A stretch of 64,000 bases of DNA, from assembly GCA_015680905.1 (NCBI GenBank), contig CM027382.1, positions 12,497,501 to 12,561,500 of the forward strand, in the 5' to 3' direction. Within the stretch, counting starts at the first letter, position 1; every line of letters begins with the position of its first letter. The DNA is from Coptis chinensis (taxonomy: Eukaryota > Streptophyta > Magnoliopsida > Ranunculales > Ranunculaceae). The notes beneath the pieces are model-generated. The model was not told the origin of the DNA, made no database searches, and saw only the letters and a list, made by a program, of their open reading frames with translations. Positions 46,971 through 58,216 of this stretch are shown here, one piece after another. The translations under genes and the position numbers were made by a program.

Positions 46971-48041
46971 TGATAAGAGCCCAAAGCGTAGTTTTAACCC
47001 CTTAATAATCATCTTGTTAGACCAATTATGTGAATAATAAGTAAGAGTTAATACTGATTACGTGTTTTATGCATTTCAGGGCTTCAAAGTCCATTATAAT
47101 GCGAGAAATGTGCCACTTTAAGCGAGATAAAGGAGCAAAAGTCGTGAGAACTTCGAATGCCATATCTTTGGACTCGGACCACCGGATTGAGGCCTACCTT
47201 ATGTCAAAACGACCGGCTCGGAAAGAGCTTCGCAATGGTCCAAGCCTTGACCCAATCAGAGGAGTAGAAGTGGACGAAAAGTCTGTGGAAGCCAACTGCA
47301 GCTGAAGAGGCCTTTTTGGACTGAAAGAATTGGGTTTTGGGCCTGATTCTCTGGCCCAAAACATGGCTCCAAGCCCATGCACGATTTTTGGATCTGGAAG
47401 TATAAAAACAAAAGCTTGACTCTTTGTTAATGGCAGTTAGGTTAGGAAGCTAATGTTAATGGAGTTTAGGGTTAGAAAAAGATAGTTAGATCTAGATTAG
47501 TTAATTACTTAGCTTTCATTCCATTAATTAGTTTCATTCTTTGTTTTAGATTAGTTATTTAAATCATTGAATATCATTCATTAGATAAATAAAATAGTTG
47601 TTATTCATTCAATCATATCTTGTTCTTATTGTTCTATTAGATAAATAAAGTTAATTAGTTATCCATAATCTAGTTTCATTTTCATTTATTTATTAGCTTA
47701 AATCCTTAGATTTACTTATTTGTCATTATTAGTTTAATTCAATTATTGCATGAGTAGTTTCGAATTGAGTTTAAACAAATAAAGTTCAAATATTTATATT
47801 ATGTCTTGTTTAGATTCAATTGTTGGGAATGGTAGAATAGAAATTTCACATCAAATCATTACTCTCACCATTGTTCCTTTTGGGTTTGAGTAGTTGGATT
47901 CTATTTAGTCTTGATAGATTGAGAGTGGAACGATTCCGTACTCTATATATTGCATGAATATATATGTGAGAGTAGGAAATAAATCATTGAGACCGTAAGA
48001 ATAAGGTTAGAGTAATCTAATTGAGTTTTTACGGGATATCA
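46971..48041 (+). repeat. 3' LTR of the nested Athila-like element
   Basis: 1071 bp, matching 38401-39498. The conserved upstream box GCTTGAGGACAAGCAAA (about 46934-46950) is typical of Athila and related elements. Confidence 0.92.
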
Positions 48042-48045
48042 ATAA

Positions 48046-48404
48046 GCCAATGAATCTGCATGATGTATGTCATTTTGGGGTCTTTGAGTGATAGAGATGC
48101 TATCAAATTGTCGAGCAAGACTACGTATCAAACTAAGATAAGTCGTCATACGCTCATCTCTTGCTTCAAAAGACCCACCAAACTGATTGGCAACAAGGCA
48201 AGAATCCGTGTATAACTGGAGCTTTCGCTTTGATGTCAAAGCCGTTCTCAAAGCACAAATGGCGACCCTCATACTCGGCTTTGTTATTTGAAGCGTGAAG
48301 CCAAGTCGCCTTTGATTTCCCAATCTTTTCTCATTTGGGTTTAACAAAAATGCATCCAATTCGGACCTAGATTTACTATGGGAGCCATCGAGTAAACAAT
48401 TCAT
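48046..48404 (-). pseudogene. Second (archaeal-type) RNase H region of the Tat-like element (fossil)
   Basis: Contains LQLYTDSCLVANQFGGSFEA and ARDERMTTYL, the signature of the additional RNase H found in plant Tat elements. The nested Athila-like element is inserted directly beyond it. Confidence 0.85.
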
Positions 48405-48669
48405 AGGTCAATAGGATTAGGAATTGCGTTTTCATGTTGTTGGTCGTCGTCCCCGATTATTGGCCAAAATGTCTTCCATAGATTCTTCCCGCGCAAGGAA
48501 TCGTCAATAGGATAATCATCAATCGGAAAATCAGCTATCAAAGAAGCGAGCATGTCCTTTTTGAGTAATGCGACTTTCAAAAACAATGCTATATGCACTA
48601 AGATAACTTTCCCATAAATTTAATCTACTTGATTCACGTGCATTCTGAAAGATCCGGGTAAAGGGATTT

Positions 48670-49542
48670 TCAATATAATTCGACCAACCTCCCTCGAAGT
48701 ATGGTTTCGGTCGTGGCGACATGAACCAATGCAAGTGCAATTTTTTCCATATTTGAATAACGAGACTCAGCTTCGATTAAAGTCTTACTGATAAAAAAGA
48801 CGGGTCTACCATCATCAATGAAAAGAACAGCACTAACAACTTGAGTTGTAGCTACCAGGTATATGCCACTAGGTTGACCCGTTAAAGGACTTGTCAATAT
48901 AGGAGGACTGACCAAGTATTTCTCCAGTTGTTGCAATGCCATCTCACAATCAACGTTCCAAGTTGCCGCCCCCTTTAAAGTTTGGAAGAAAGGATGACAA
49001 CGATAAGAATATTTAGAAATAAATCTATGAAGAGCGGCAAGCCGACCAGTAAGTCGTTGAATTTTCTTATTATTTTTTGGTGATGGCATATCAATAACGG
49101 CGCGTATCTGATCAGGATTAGCCTCAATGCCTCTACAAGTCATGAGATATCCTATAAATTTTCCAGAAGAGAGGCCAAAAGAACATTTGGCGGGATTGAG
49201 TCTCATGTTATACTTATTAAGCTTATCAAAAACAAGTTGAAGATCGGAAAGATGATCACCAATAAGCTTCGATTTAACAACTATATCATCGATATAAGCC
49301 TCCATTATTATCCCCAGCAGATCAGAAAAAATTGTATTGACAAGCTTTTGGTAGGTTGCACCGACATTTTTCAGACCAAAAGGCATAACAGTGTAGCAGA
49401 AAATGCCTTGGTCGGTAATGAAGGCGGTGAACTCTTGGTCATCCACATTCAAAGAGATCTGATAGTACCCTAAAGAAACATCCATGAAAGATAGGCGTTG
49501 GAAGCTCGAAGTGGCATCCACTAGTTCTGAAATTCGTGGCAA
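48670..49542 (-). pseudogene. Tat-like reverse transcriptase and RNase H region (fossil)
   Basis: An open stretch of 290 codons with reverse-transcriptase motifs MPFGLKNVGATYQ and YIDDIVVKS, the gypsy block LRRLT-like IQRLTGRLAALHRFISK, and the start of RNase H (FFISKTLIEAESRYS). It is part of the 34343-50980 element. Confidence 0.92.
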
Positions 49543-49809
49543 CGGATACAGATGAATCGGACAAGCTTCGTTAAGGTTCGGATGAACTTTACGATGAGTG
49601 GGAAGTTACATCAAAGGGACTTCGTGTTAAGTGGGGTGAAATCCATTTTATCTAGAAGATTTAAACAGATAGACGCCCCCGGTCGAGCCTATGTGGAAGA
49701 TGACACCTGCCATTACCTCTTACAAAAGTTAGAGATTTTAGGCAAAACACACGTTCGGTCCATTTGGAGATTGTCTTTTTCTTTGCGTGTAAACAAACCT
49801 ATCTAGGTC

Positions 49810-50490
49810 GGTAGTTTGTGCGGGATTGTGGTCTTCCCTCTAGTTGATTTCGTGACACCTTCCTTCCTTATTGGATCGGACCTATCTAGGGACTAACGAT
49901 TTTCCTCAGGTCAACGAGGTCGGCCTTCCCTGTCAGGTCAGTCTCATTTGGGATATTGGTATTCCTTATATTTTCTTCTCGTGGCCTTCTTTCCCCTGCC
50001 TGGTCGGACACATGCGAAATAAATGAGTTTTCTCTCAAATATCGCGAGGTCGACCTTCCCCGTCAGTCGGTCCGATCTAGGATGAAGGTTTTCCTTATAC
50101 TTTCTTCCGTGGACGCCTTCTTTTTCTGTCCAGTTGAACTCGCCTCTAAGATGGCGATTTTCCTCAATCTGCGAGGTGACCTTCCCGTCGAGTCGGTCCG
50201 GTCTGGAATGAAGGTTTTCCTTATACTTTCTTCCGTGATGCCTTCTTTCGGAGGCGTTTGTATCGCCGTTTGCGGTAGCGGCGGCAGCGGTGCTGCTGCA
50301 GTTGGATGTTGAGAATTGATCCTACCACTAGGAGCAACTCGATTGTTCAACGGTTCTTGCATTGCCCGACTTGAATTTCGGAGGGTTGCGATTCCTATTG
50401 GCAGGAGGAATATGTTGTGCATTGCGGTGTTCCGCTTCTTGTGCTTACCATCTTGATTGTTTTACGTGATAATGGATTCAAAAAACCCAT
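49810..50490 (-). other. Leader and gag-like region of the Tat-like element
   Basis: Contains a degenerate tandem repeat of about 110 bp (GTCGGTCYGRTCTRGRATGAAGG...TTCTTCCGTG, copies near 50080 and 50190, a weaker one near 49960). The start of a gag-like frame lies near 50422. Confidence 0.5.
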
Positions 50491-50505
50491 AGACGGCACC
50501 AATTA

Positions 50506-50980
50506 TGTTTCGGCAATAAACTGCTTCAACACAACAAGAGCAATGGTAAAGAACACACTAAGAAACAGAGGAATTTGATGTTTGGGGAGATGAAACTGAA
50601 CCAAGATAATGGCTGCCTACGTACCCAAGATCTATTCTCTGGGGATCAAGTTTCCACGTAGTTCCTTATGAAAAATAGTTTGGTATTTATAGAGGTAGAG
50701 TAGAGAGTCATTGAATTGTAGATCAAGTAATCTTGTAGCTTGAGTAACTGTGATAGACTATAACTCTCAACTGATAATTATCTCTTTGATAAGAAATGAA
50801 TCTGGACATAAATCAATGTACATTAGTGGTAAGTCATGTGGCTAAGGTTGGTTTAGACACATGAGTTAATGGCCTGCACATTGATCCATGGTATTACAAA
50901 TTGGGATTTATACGCCGATTAAATGAATAAAATAGAGACCCTAGTAATAGGCGTTTGCCACGTAGGTGGGGGTCGAAACA
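50506..50980 (-). repeat. 5' LTR of the Tat-like element
   Basis: 475 bp. The complement of the primer-binding site adjoins it at 50490-50505. Confidence 0.9.
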
Positions 50981-50989
50981 CATACATCT

Positions 50990-51723
50990 GACCAGATTTT
51001 CAGCCATTTTCTTTAGGGAAAATGGCATGTTGGGTGTGGTCTAGTGCTTTTATTGTGACTCTCTCTCAAGGTTCCAAACTCTTCTTGCATAAGAGAGTAT
51101 TAAGCGTATTTCACTTCAGCACCAAATTGCTATTTGTTCAGTAATCACCTCAGACTCTTATGACCTTCAAAATTATCTTCTTTTTTGACCCAGACATGCG
51201 TATGCCCTTCTTACACAAGCAACCAAGCTAGTCAATAGAATGGTTTCTTTAATTTTGACAGTCTCTGGACTTCTTTTGTTTTACCATTGAGTGCTTTGTA
51301 AACACTCAAGCATCTTAAATGTTACTCATACTAGTCACATGTGTATTGTTGAAATTAGGAACCCAAGTAAGCCGTAGTTTTGAGCTCAGCAGTGACTTGC
51401 TGAAAAACTTTGAAAGAAAAAATTAGTAACACTCAAAAGGCAACACGAACTAAGTAGATCTGAACCAAGGGTTTTACTGTAGGTGTGGGCTAACCTACGA
51501 CTCTCAATGAGGGCTAAATCAGCAAGCCAACAACATTTGCAAGGATGATTAGATTATAAGATAATTTTCTGGCAGAAACAACATTCTCTTCGGTTTTCAA
51601 CAATCTTTGAAACCTCTTTTTAGCATTATCATCTTCAATATAATAAGATAACGGTACACATGAGTATCAATTGCGGTTATTTGTTAAGATTCTTAGTGAT
51701 GTGAAGAAACTTACCAAGCATAC
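50990..51723 (-). other. PILS intron sequence
   Basis: No exon or element recognised between the Tat-like element and the PILS exon at 51724. Confidence 0.5.
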
Positions 51724-51845
51724 CGCCATAGAGAGTGAAGCATAAGCCATCCCATGTTTATAGCAGACTTTTGAATCTCCAAAGGGACTTTCTTTCTCTT
51801 TACAAGTTTCTGGAAGGATGACAAGAAGCATACCACCCAGATTAC
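51724..51845 (-). pseudogene. PILS exon (NLGGMLLVILPETC...)
   Basis: Encodes NLGGMLLVILPETCKEKE then SPFGDSKVCYKHGMAYASLS and MA, matching the PILS block around the 'GNLGN' motif. Acceptor AACAG, donor GTATGC. Confidence 0.9.
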
Positions 51846-52190
51846 CTGTTCAGACTAAAATAATAAAAGAATGAGAAGCTGCATACTTTGCAAATAATTA
51901 GAACAATGCATCGAAATTGTAAGTGAGGCAATACTCCTAACAGTTTGGCCTGAAAGGCTTAAAGAACTGCTCAACACCATTTATGCTTCCTAACCTCTAT
52001 TCAAATGGAGTACATATAAATCGTCATCGAAGCAGAAATTAAAGTGGCCCAAATCGTACATCTCCTTGCGCATTATCACTACCCCGACTCACCTCTCATT
52101 CTACAACAAACAATTTAAAATTATTTTTGAACCAACCCTGGTCTTCTACCAAAGCAAATCTTGCAGTACAAACTACAATTAATAACTCAA
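51846..52190. other. PILS 5' intron or flanking sequence, nothing recognised
   Basis: The missing upstream PILS coding exons would be expected in this direction, but no matching codons were found. Confidence 0.4.
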
Positions 52191-52191
52191 G

Positions 52192-52760
52192 TGTGAGGGA
52201 CTAATATATACAACCACTGTATATTATACACGTGTCCATCACAGCTTATCACATAATTATATTTAGACCTCAGCGGCTCAACCATGTCGCTCATATCAAG
52301 ACCTCAGTCAGGTCGCTCCTATCAAGACCTCAGCCTCAACCAAGTCACTCATATCAAGACCTCAACTAGGTCACTCCTATCAAGACCTCAGCCAGGTCAT
52401 CACTCATATCAAGACCTCAGCCAGGTCGCTCATGTAAGGTCGCTTATTTCAAAGTCAGACAAGTCTTGTAACGCTCAGAGAAGAAAAGACAGTTGTTACA
52501 ACAATTCTATAACAGCAGTCATGCACTAATTTATCCTCCATTTAAGATCGTTCAAGTCCCACATTAAAAGGGATATGATTGACCAAAGATCATGTGCTAT
52601 AAATCACAAGGGAAGGACCAAAGGAAGTGGAAAGAGCTTTATGCTCACATTCTCTCAACTCCAATTCAATCACTCGATTTCAATATGAACTACGTCTGAC
52701 TTGATTCCTCCAGTTCACCGGATAACTTGATACGTTGGGAGTTCGATTATTTAAACTCAG
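52192..52760. mobile_element. Probable solo LTR with internal minisatellite
   Basis: A TGTGAGGGACTAATA start, TATA-like GCTATAAATCAC near 52600 and a promoter-leader-like tail are LTR-like. No matching second LTR or internal region is present. Ends and target duplication are not certain. Confidence 0.4.
52264..52445. repeat. Minisatellite, about 26-32 bp unit, six copies
   Basis: Repeats of the form AGACCTCAGCCAGGTCGCTC(A/C)TATCA with small length variants. Confidence 0.9.
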
Positions 52761-52765
52761 TCATA

Positions 52766-53161
52766 CCAGTGGCAGAGCCATGTAAAGGCCTAGTAGGGCG
52801 TAGCCCCCCCCAACTTGGGACAAAAACTAAATTAGTAGTATTTGTTTATGCCTACCTAGCATTTTAAAATGAAAAAACTACTAATCAGGCCCACTAGGCA
52901 TTAGGAGGAGGTTTGGTTTGCCCGGGTGACTTTATTTATACAATCGATGCTGTTATTTATTGTCGACGCTAATAAATAGTGGACTAAGGCTTGCTTTTCC
53001 AAGTACTTTTACAAAGTAAAACAAAGGCCTTCGTGCTCGAAAATAAATTAAAATAATTTTTGGAGTAAGCATAACTCAAAATTGAATTGAAGAGAGGCAA
53101 AATAAGAAACATGCTGGTACACTAGGCCCTCCCTAGAGAAATTTCCTGGCTCTGCCACTGG
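52766..53161. mobile_element. Non-autonomous DNA transposon with CCAGTGGCAGAGCCA termini, 396 bp
   Basis: The terminal inverted repeats CCAGTGGCAGAGCCA and TGGCTCTGCCACTGG are almost perfect. The flanking duplication TCATA is at 52761-52765 and 53162-53166. There is no coding capacity; the superfamily is uncertain. Confidence 0.75.
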
Positions 53162-53166
53162 TCATA

Positions 53167-53934
53167 ACATCACCAATCTCATCTATCCCCTATTCTCATA
53201 AGTTGATCAGGTTAAACACAAAATGAACTTTTACATCAAGCACAAACTCTTTGGTTTACTAGGAGAAGGCAACACCGCCTTGAAACAAACTATAACAAAG
53301 AAACCATCATATATACCACTAGAAGTAGCAAACTAATAAAAGTAAAAAATAACTCAAATAAATCACACTACTACTAGGAAATTGTATCCATATTGCTTCC
53401 TTCTGGGTAAAACAAAAATCTGTTCATGTTACATGTTAAATGCATAACTTTAATAACTTCATGCAAAGCTCACTTAAATAGAAAAAAATAGACTCACCAT
53501 TTAAAAGTTAAACCAAATACAAAATGAACGAACTTACCAGCGTTATAGGCCTACGCGCTATATCGAACATTCAGGTTAGAGAAACTTAATAAGTGAAAAT
53601 TTACAATGGGTACGTGTTAGAAGTTGAAGATAATGGAAGAATGTAGCAAGTACGAGGTTGAAATGGAGTAGTGGCGGTTCGCGCTTTTGCTGTTTTTTGT
53701 TAGTGAAATAACTTGAACAGCGAGGTTACTGGTGGGACCCAAAATACCCAATCTCCTCGTCTCATGCAAAAGTCAAAATAGTTGACAAGTAAGTTGGATA
53801 TAAAAGGTACACACTAGTCCATAGAATTAGGGAACACATATGGCCAGAACTAAAAATGTGGACTAAACTTTCGACAAAGCCGTGTTTGCGGCCCAATTAG
53901 GGTGTTGGAATATGGGCTGTTGCCATATCACACT
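53167..53934. other. Possible PILS 5' untranslated exon and promoter; otherwise nothing recognised
   Basis: On the minus strand the segment 53700-53541 ends ...TAACGCTG|GTAAGTTCG, a good splice donor, and has the higher GC of a 5' untranslated exon. This is a weak candidate for the PILS first exon. Confidence 0.3.
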
Positions 53935-54578
53935 ATTTGGGGCCAACTAAACTGAGTTAGTTGCTGCCTATACACACATGCGACACGATCATATCTTAAA
54001 AAAAAGTAGGATGTGAATGTTAAATAATATTTTAAAAGGATGTAACATTAGATTTTAAGTAGGACTGGAAATGGTATAGGATGCGATCCGAATCCGACCA
54101 TATACGAATCCATTTTAACGGATATGGTTTCTATTTTTGTGATTAGAATTCGACCCGAATATCCGAAAATCTGAATAATTTGAACAAGATTTATATTTTG
54201 ATGCCTAAAAATTAACTTATATCTTACATTTATATATATAAATCATAAAAATTGTGTATTTTTTTGTGTTTTTTAATAGATATGGATATCCGAATCCGGA
54301 TGGATCCAAATATAGAGAGTTTTGAGTGAGAATCTAACCCGAACTCGCTCCATTTTCAGCCTTAATTTTCAGTCATATCAAAATAATTCAAGATTCACAA
54401 ACCATGTTTTGTCTCCAAACACAGTGAATTTTAGAGGTGTCCATGCTTTGTGTTTTGGTTAAAATGGTGAATCTATAAAACCAATTGCAATTAGCCCAGC
54501 CCAAGTCGAAAGTTTAAATCCGACCCAAATAGTCCAACACATAAAAGTTAACCATGAAGAAACCAGCAGTCGGAAAAA
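53935..54578. repeat. Duplicated block, copy 1 (paralogous to the ARID gene upstream region)
   Basis: 53935-54060 (GGCCAACTAAACTGAGTTAG...) matches 57873-57999 plus 58183-58216. 54365-54578 (TCATATCAAAATAATTCAAG...CCATGAAGAAACCAGC) matches 58988-59165. The copies differ by a few percent and by different transposon insertions. Confidence 0.85.
54061..54364. mobile_element. MITE, about 304 bp, inserted in duplicated block copy 1
   Basis: Imperfect inverted ends AGGACTGGAAATGG and CCATTTTCAGCCTTA. Flanked by ATTTTAAGT (54052-54060) and ATTTTCAGT (54365-54373), a 9-bp duplication with one mismatch. The interior holds GGATATCCGAATCCGGAT palindromic motifs. Confidence 0.65.
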
Positions 54579-54850
54579 TCATAAGACAATAATAAGGGAC
54601 ATTGAAGATGAAGAAAATGACATGCTGCATAGTAAAGTATATTTATAAAGGCCAACTTTATATATGCCTCAGTAGAAAAGTAGGCAGAATCTTAGATTGT
54701 CTACTAAATGGCTAGAAACTAAGGAATGGTGGGAGAATTATTAAAACAATGAATTTTCACACGTGTATTATATATTAACATCAATGAGGTCCATCTACAC
54801 ACTTAGATATCTTTCTAAAGCTATCAAGTTGTTAGTATCTTCAAAACTAA
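54579..54850. other. Intergenic, nothing recognised
   Basis: No frame or element could be supported. Confidence 0.4.
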
Positions 54851-55286
54851 GGGTGTGTTTGTTATGATGGAAAGGAAAGGAAATACTATGGAAAGGAAAG
54901 GAAAATAAGAGTGGTCCACCTTTTCCATAGTTTTTAAGGCGTTTGTTTACCCATGGAAAGGAAATGGGCTTTTCCATATGGAAACAAATGGAAAAGGTTT
55001 TGTGTCTTTAGCTAACCCCTGAAATTTTTGTGGAAAGGAAAGGAAAGGAAATAGATAAATAGAAACTTACTACTAATACACTCCACTCAACAATACAATT
55101 ATTCCTTTCCATAGCTTTTGCAAACAAACATGATTATTCCTTTCCCTAGTTTTACTTTCCTTTCCCAGTTTACCAAACACATACCATTTAAAATTATTTC
55201 CTTTCCATTCCATTCCATTCCATTCCATAGTGGACCACCCATTTTATTTCCTTTCCTTTCCATGAGTTAAAATTTAACAAACACAC
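54851..55286. mobile_element. MITE with GGGTGTGTTTGTT termini and GGAAA repeats, 436 bp
   Basis: Inverted termini GTGTGTTTGTT and AACAAACACAC, flanked by ACTAA (54846-54850 and 55287-55291). The interior is built of GGAAAGGAAAGG on one side and TTTCCTTTCC on the other, so it folds on itself. Confidence 0.75.
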
Positions 55287-55291
55287 ACTAA

Positions 55292-56866
55292 GTTGCTTGA
55301 ATTGGTATCTTCAAAGGTATTATAATCACCATATATACATGTTCAATATTATCAAAAAAATAGCAACGCTCCTAAAATCCGCCTTAATCTTTGTGTCACT
55401 TGAAACCGTAGTTAAACTAAGTTTTACTCAACAGAAGAACAATCATCATATTGTGTTCCAAATCAATATTTGTATAAGCTTATCTACTTTTATTATTGTA
55501 TGATTATTCTCCAGTCCATATAAACTTCGATAAATTATTTCTTTAAGATTATAAGTTGACACGTTTCATAGCCCACATTATAAAATACTAATCCCTAGCC
55601 ACAACACAAAAGAATGATATGCACCGAGTTGAAAAATTAGGAATAGAACATCATTGCTAGTACATGAGCAACAAAAAGATGAAGTACTAAAATCACTCAC
55701 ATTGCTAGTACATGAGTAACAAAATATTGAAGTACTCAAATCACTCACCTTTCATCGACTTGTATGCCAATCTCGTGGTTAGTTTCTTGAGGTATTGAGT
55801 AGCATTCAATCCTTATGAAAGCCTTCTACAATTTGTTGTTAAACCATAAACCTACGTTAGGCGAATTATTTCATCAAATAAGTGCAATGAATCAAATATG
55901 TAAGTCTATATCTGCAAGTTATGCAACAAATTTTAAGCTGTCGAGTTCTAATTTAATCTAAGTCTCAAGTTAAATATTAAATACAATGAAATAGCAATTG
56001 AGCCCACAGTACATGAGAGAAATCCATTAGTAACAAAAATGATAATCACACGCTTGCACAATTACTTGAAAAGGAAAAAAAATAAAAGAAGTAACGCATA
56101 GCTAGATCATGCATAAAAGTTGAAACATATTGAATAAATGAATTCTTATTCACATCAACAATTAAATAAAAATGGCTGTGAAAATTTCATTGCTGAAATC
56201 TGTAAAACCCACCATTAAAAAGAGAAATGATTAGTTCATTCAGTAAAAATTCAATTCCATAACTTTTCACGACCATTCTTATTAAAAACAAAACAAAAAC
56301 AACAAAACAATTGCTTATGATACTTTTCGGTTGTGAATTGTTCAATGGTTTCGAGCATACTCACGGTTGCTAATTACGACAAAACAACTTTTATTGATGG
56401 AGTGTTGTTTGGTTACATTAGCGTTTTAGGTGAATATAAGGATCTTGCATAACATCTTTTCTTGGGGTTAGTGGTTGTGTATTGCATCTACGACAAGATA
56501 AGTGAGTATGTGTTGAAGAGGTTATTGGTTTGGTGCAGATTGCAATCGGTAATTTATTAACTTGATGTAACTATACTTACTATTTCGTTTTACTTTTGCC
56601 ATTAATTAATATCTTTCATGTTGTTGTTGTTTTTGTTTTTTGTTTAAAAAATATGCTTTCAACATGTATGACCAATTTTAAACATGTCTTTAACTTTGTC
56701 ATGGTCTTCTATTTAGCATGAACAAAGGGTTTGTTAAGGTGATTATCCGAGGAGAAGTTTACAAAGAAATGTTTCTTTTTTGAGGGGAGGTTTAATTTTC
56801 GGGGGTTTTTATTTTCAACTAAAAAGAGAAATGTGAGGGAAAAAAACGTGGGAAAGAGTAGATAGA
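55292..56866. other. Intergenic, nothing recognised
   Basis: AT-rich. A short direct repeat (TTGCTAGTACATGAGYAACAAAA) occurs near 55655 and 55702. No gene or RNA supported. Confidence 0.45.
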
Positions 56867-56874
56867 GTATGGAG

Positions 56875-57706
56875 CTGTGCAATTTAAGCATTAATCGGTA
56901 GCAAATCGCTCCAATAGTTTATAGCGATTAATCGGAATTAATTGGGGATTAATCGAAATTAATCGGCAATTAATTTAAATTTAAATTTAATTTATTTACC
57001 ATAGTATTTGTTTATGACTTAATTTCTCTCTTTTTTTTTTATAAAATATATAAAACCCAAAGAGATGGGTTTGAATCACACATTTGGTGTCACAAAATTT
57101 GCATAGTGTTCCATTTCAATTTCAATTTGATTGATTACTTGATTGAATAGAAAATACAACAAATAATTTTTTGATATATATTATAAATTTCTACACACAA
57201 ATAATGGAAAATAAAAATAAATTAAATAGTCGTCTTAAAAGAGTACTAGGCATGGACAAGTATCAAGCGGAAATGACTGAACAATATTATTGGTAAGTCC
57301 CCGTATTAATTATTTCCTTTTGCTAGAAAAGTCATAAATTGTCTGACTTGACTTGACCCATCGTCCTCAAGCGGAAATACTCAGTAACCATTGATGTCTA
57401 CAAAACCACATCCGGTTTAGAAACTCGTAAATCATCTCCCATCTCTTTACACTTGGAATAAAACTCATTAAAAGCCGAACCCACAAACATATCAGACCCA
57501 ATCTTCTTCTCACTTTTCACCAAAAACTATTAAGCGGTGATTTTTGGAAATCGGTTAATCGGAAATCGTCCGATTAAGCGGCGTAAATCGTTCGATTTTT
57601 CAATCCCGCTCAAACCTCAAATTTTTTACCTAATCAGATCGGTGTAGTAGCGCATAACGCTTATACATTGATTAATCGGTGATTAAGCGGCGCTTAAACT
57701 GCACAG
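56875..57706. mobile_element. hAT-type non-autonomous DNA transposon, 832 bp
   Basis: Terminal inverted repeats CTGTGCAATTTAAGC and the complement of GCTTAAACTGCACAG. Perfect 8-bp target duplication GTATGGAG at 56867-56874 and 57707-57714. Subterminal GATTAATCGG repeats occur on both sides. No transposase frame is visible. Confidence 0.9.
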
Positions 57707-57999
57707 GTATGGAGTATAGTTTTTTCTTATTTGTCCCAATTTTTTTTTCTCGTAATTGCAACAGTTTTGTTTTTTTGTATTGTAATTGGTTATAGTGTTG
57801 AGACTCTATAAGCCTCCAAAAGACACTGAATTGAAAGAATTGAAATAGGGAAGACTATAATATATATATCTAAATATTTGGGCCCAACTAAAACTGAGTT
57901 AGTTACTGTCTATAAATCGCTGCACTGACACGGACACAGAGCGATGCGATCATATCTTAAAAAACTGTAGGACATGAAGATTAAATAATATTTTAAAAT

Positions 58000-58172
58000 C
58001 CAAAATTCTATAGCAACCGAATCTTTTGAACCGAATTTGTGAACACGTGGCGCTCATACCATCAGGGGTGCGTGTGTATTGGTCAGTCAAAAATCACGAA
58101 AATCAAGGTCTCTCGCCGCGTCGGTGTGTTCACAAATTCGGTTCAAAAGTGTGAGTTCTTTGTAGAAACACT
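58000..58172. mobile_element. Small insertion with a 24-bp perfect hairpin
   Basis: Flanked by the 10-bp direct repeat ATTTTAAAAT (57990-57999 and 58173-58182) and absent from copy 1 of the duplicated block. Perfect arms of 24 bp (58023-58046 and 58126-58149, GAACCGAATTTGTGAACAC and complement). Confidence 0.75.
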
Positions 58173-58216
58173 ATTTTAAAATTTATTTCATAGTGAGGTA
58201 ACATTAGATTTTAAGT

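Larger units (their letters stand above)
38401..48041 (+). mobile_element. Ty3/gypsy Athila-like, gag/protease-only LTR retrotransposon (fossil), nested
   Basis: A 9.6-kb plus-strand element inside the Tat-like element. LTRs lie at 38401-39498 (1098 bp) and 46971-48041 (1071 bp), beginning TGATAAGAGCCCAAA and ending ATCA. The perfect 5-bp duplication ATAAG is at 38396-38400 and 48042-48046. The primer-binding site TGGCGCCGCTGCC lies at about 39501-39513 and the polypurine tract TTTGGGGTGGTT just before the 3' LTR. Recognisable parts: gag (about 40710-41900, with GGGSFLSKGALEAYTFLEDQ) and an aspartic protease (LLDTGAKV near 42530). No reverse transcriptase, RNase H or integrase motif is visible in the 3.3 kb that follow, so it looks non-autonomous. 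It is broken. LTRs are nearly identical apart from small indels and a diverged last 100 bp, and it must be younger than its host element. Confidence 0.92.
34343..50980 (-). mobile_element. Ty3/gypsy Tat-like LTR retrotransposon (fossil), host of a nested element
   Basis: LTRs of about 475 bp lie at 50506-50980 (5', minus strand) and 34343-34816 (3'), bounded by TGTTTCG and CGAAACA. The primer-binding site is the complement of AGACGGCACCAATT (50490-50504), the TTGGTGCCGTCT type common in Tat elements. CATCT precedes the 3' LTR (34338-34342) and recurs at 50985-50989, four bases past the best LTR edge, so the target duplication is likely but the edge is uncertain. Recognisable parts on the minus strand: a gag-like leader (about 50420-50060), reverse transcriptase with RNase H (49542-48670) and a second, plant-type RNase H (48404-48046). 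The long 3' region is full of tandem repeats. It is broken and incomplete; an integrase could not be recognised. LTRs look about 93-95 percent identical by eye. Without the nested element it is about 7 kb. Confidence 0.9.
19725..51845 (-). pseudogene. PIN-LIKES (PILS) auxin carrier-like gene split by three transposons
   Basis: Seven exons of a PILS protein are visible in order on the minus strand: 51724-51845, 26751-26987, 20799-20886, 20351-20451, 20199-20251, 20044-19889 and 19807-19725. PILS proteins are ER-membrane carriers that sequester auxin inside the cell. Junctions are conventional; for example exon 51724 ends LSMA before gtatgc and joins in phase to IGATYLWTYIYNIVRIS after ttcttcag. 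The intron between those two is about 24.7 kb because it contains a CACTA element and a nested gypsy pair. The next intron contains copia copy 2. The N-terminal exons (usually MGLL... and the GLILGCCAA region) were not found. Stop codons and a frame loss in the last exons indicate a pseudogene. A possible 5' untranslated exon is noted at 53541-53700. Confidence 0.85.
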
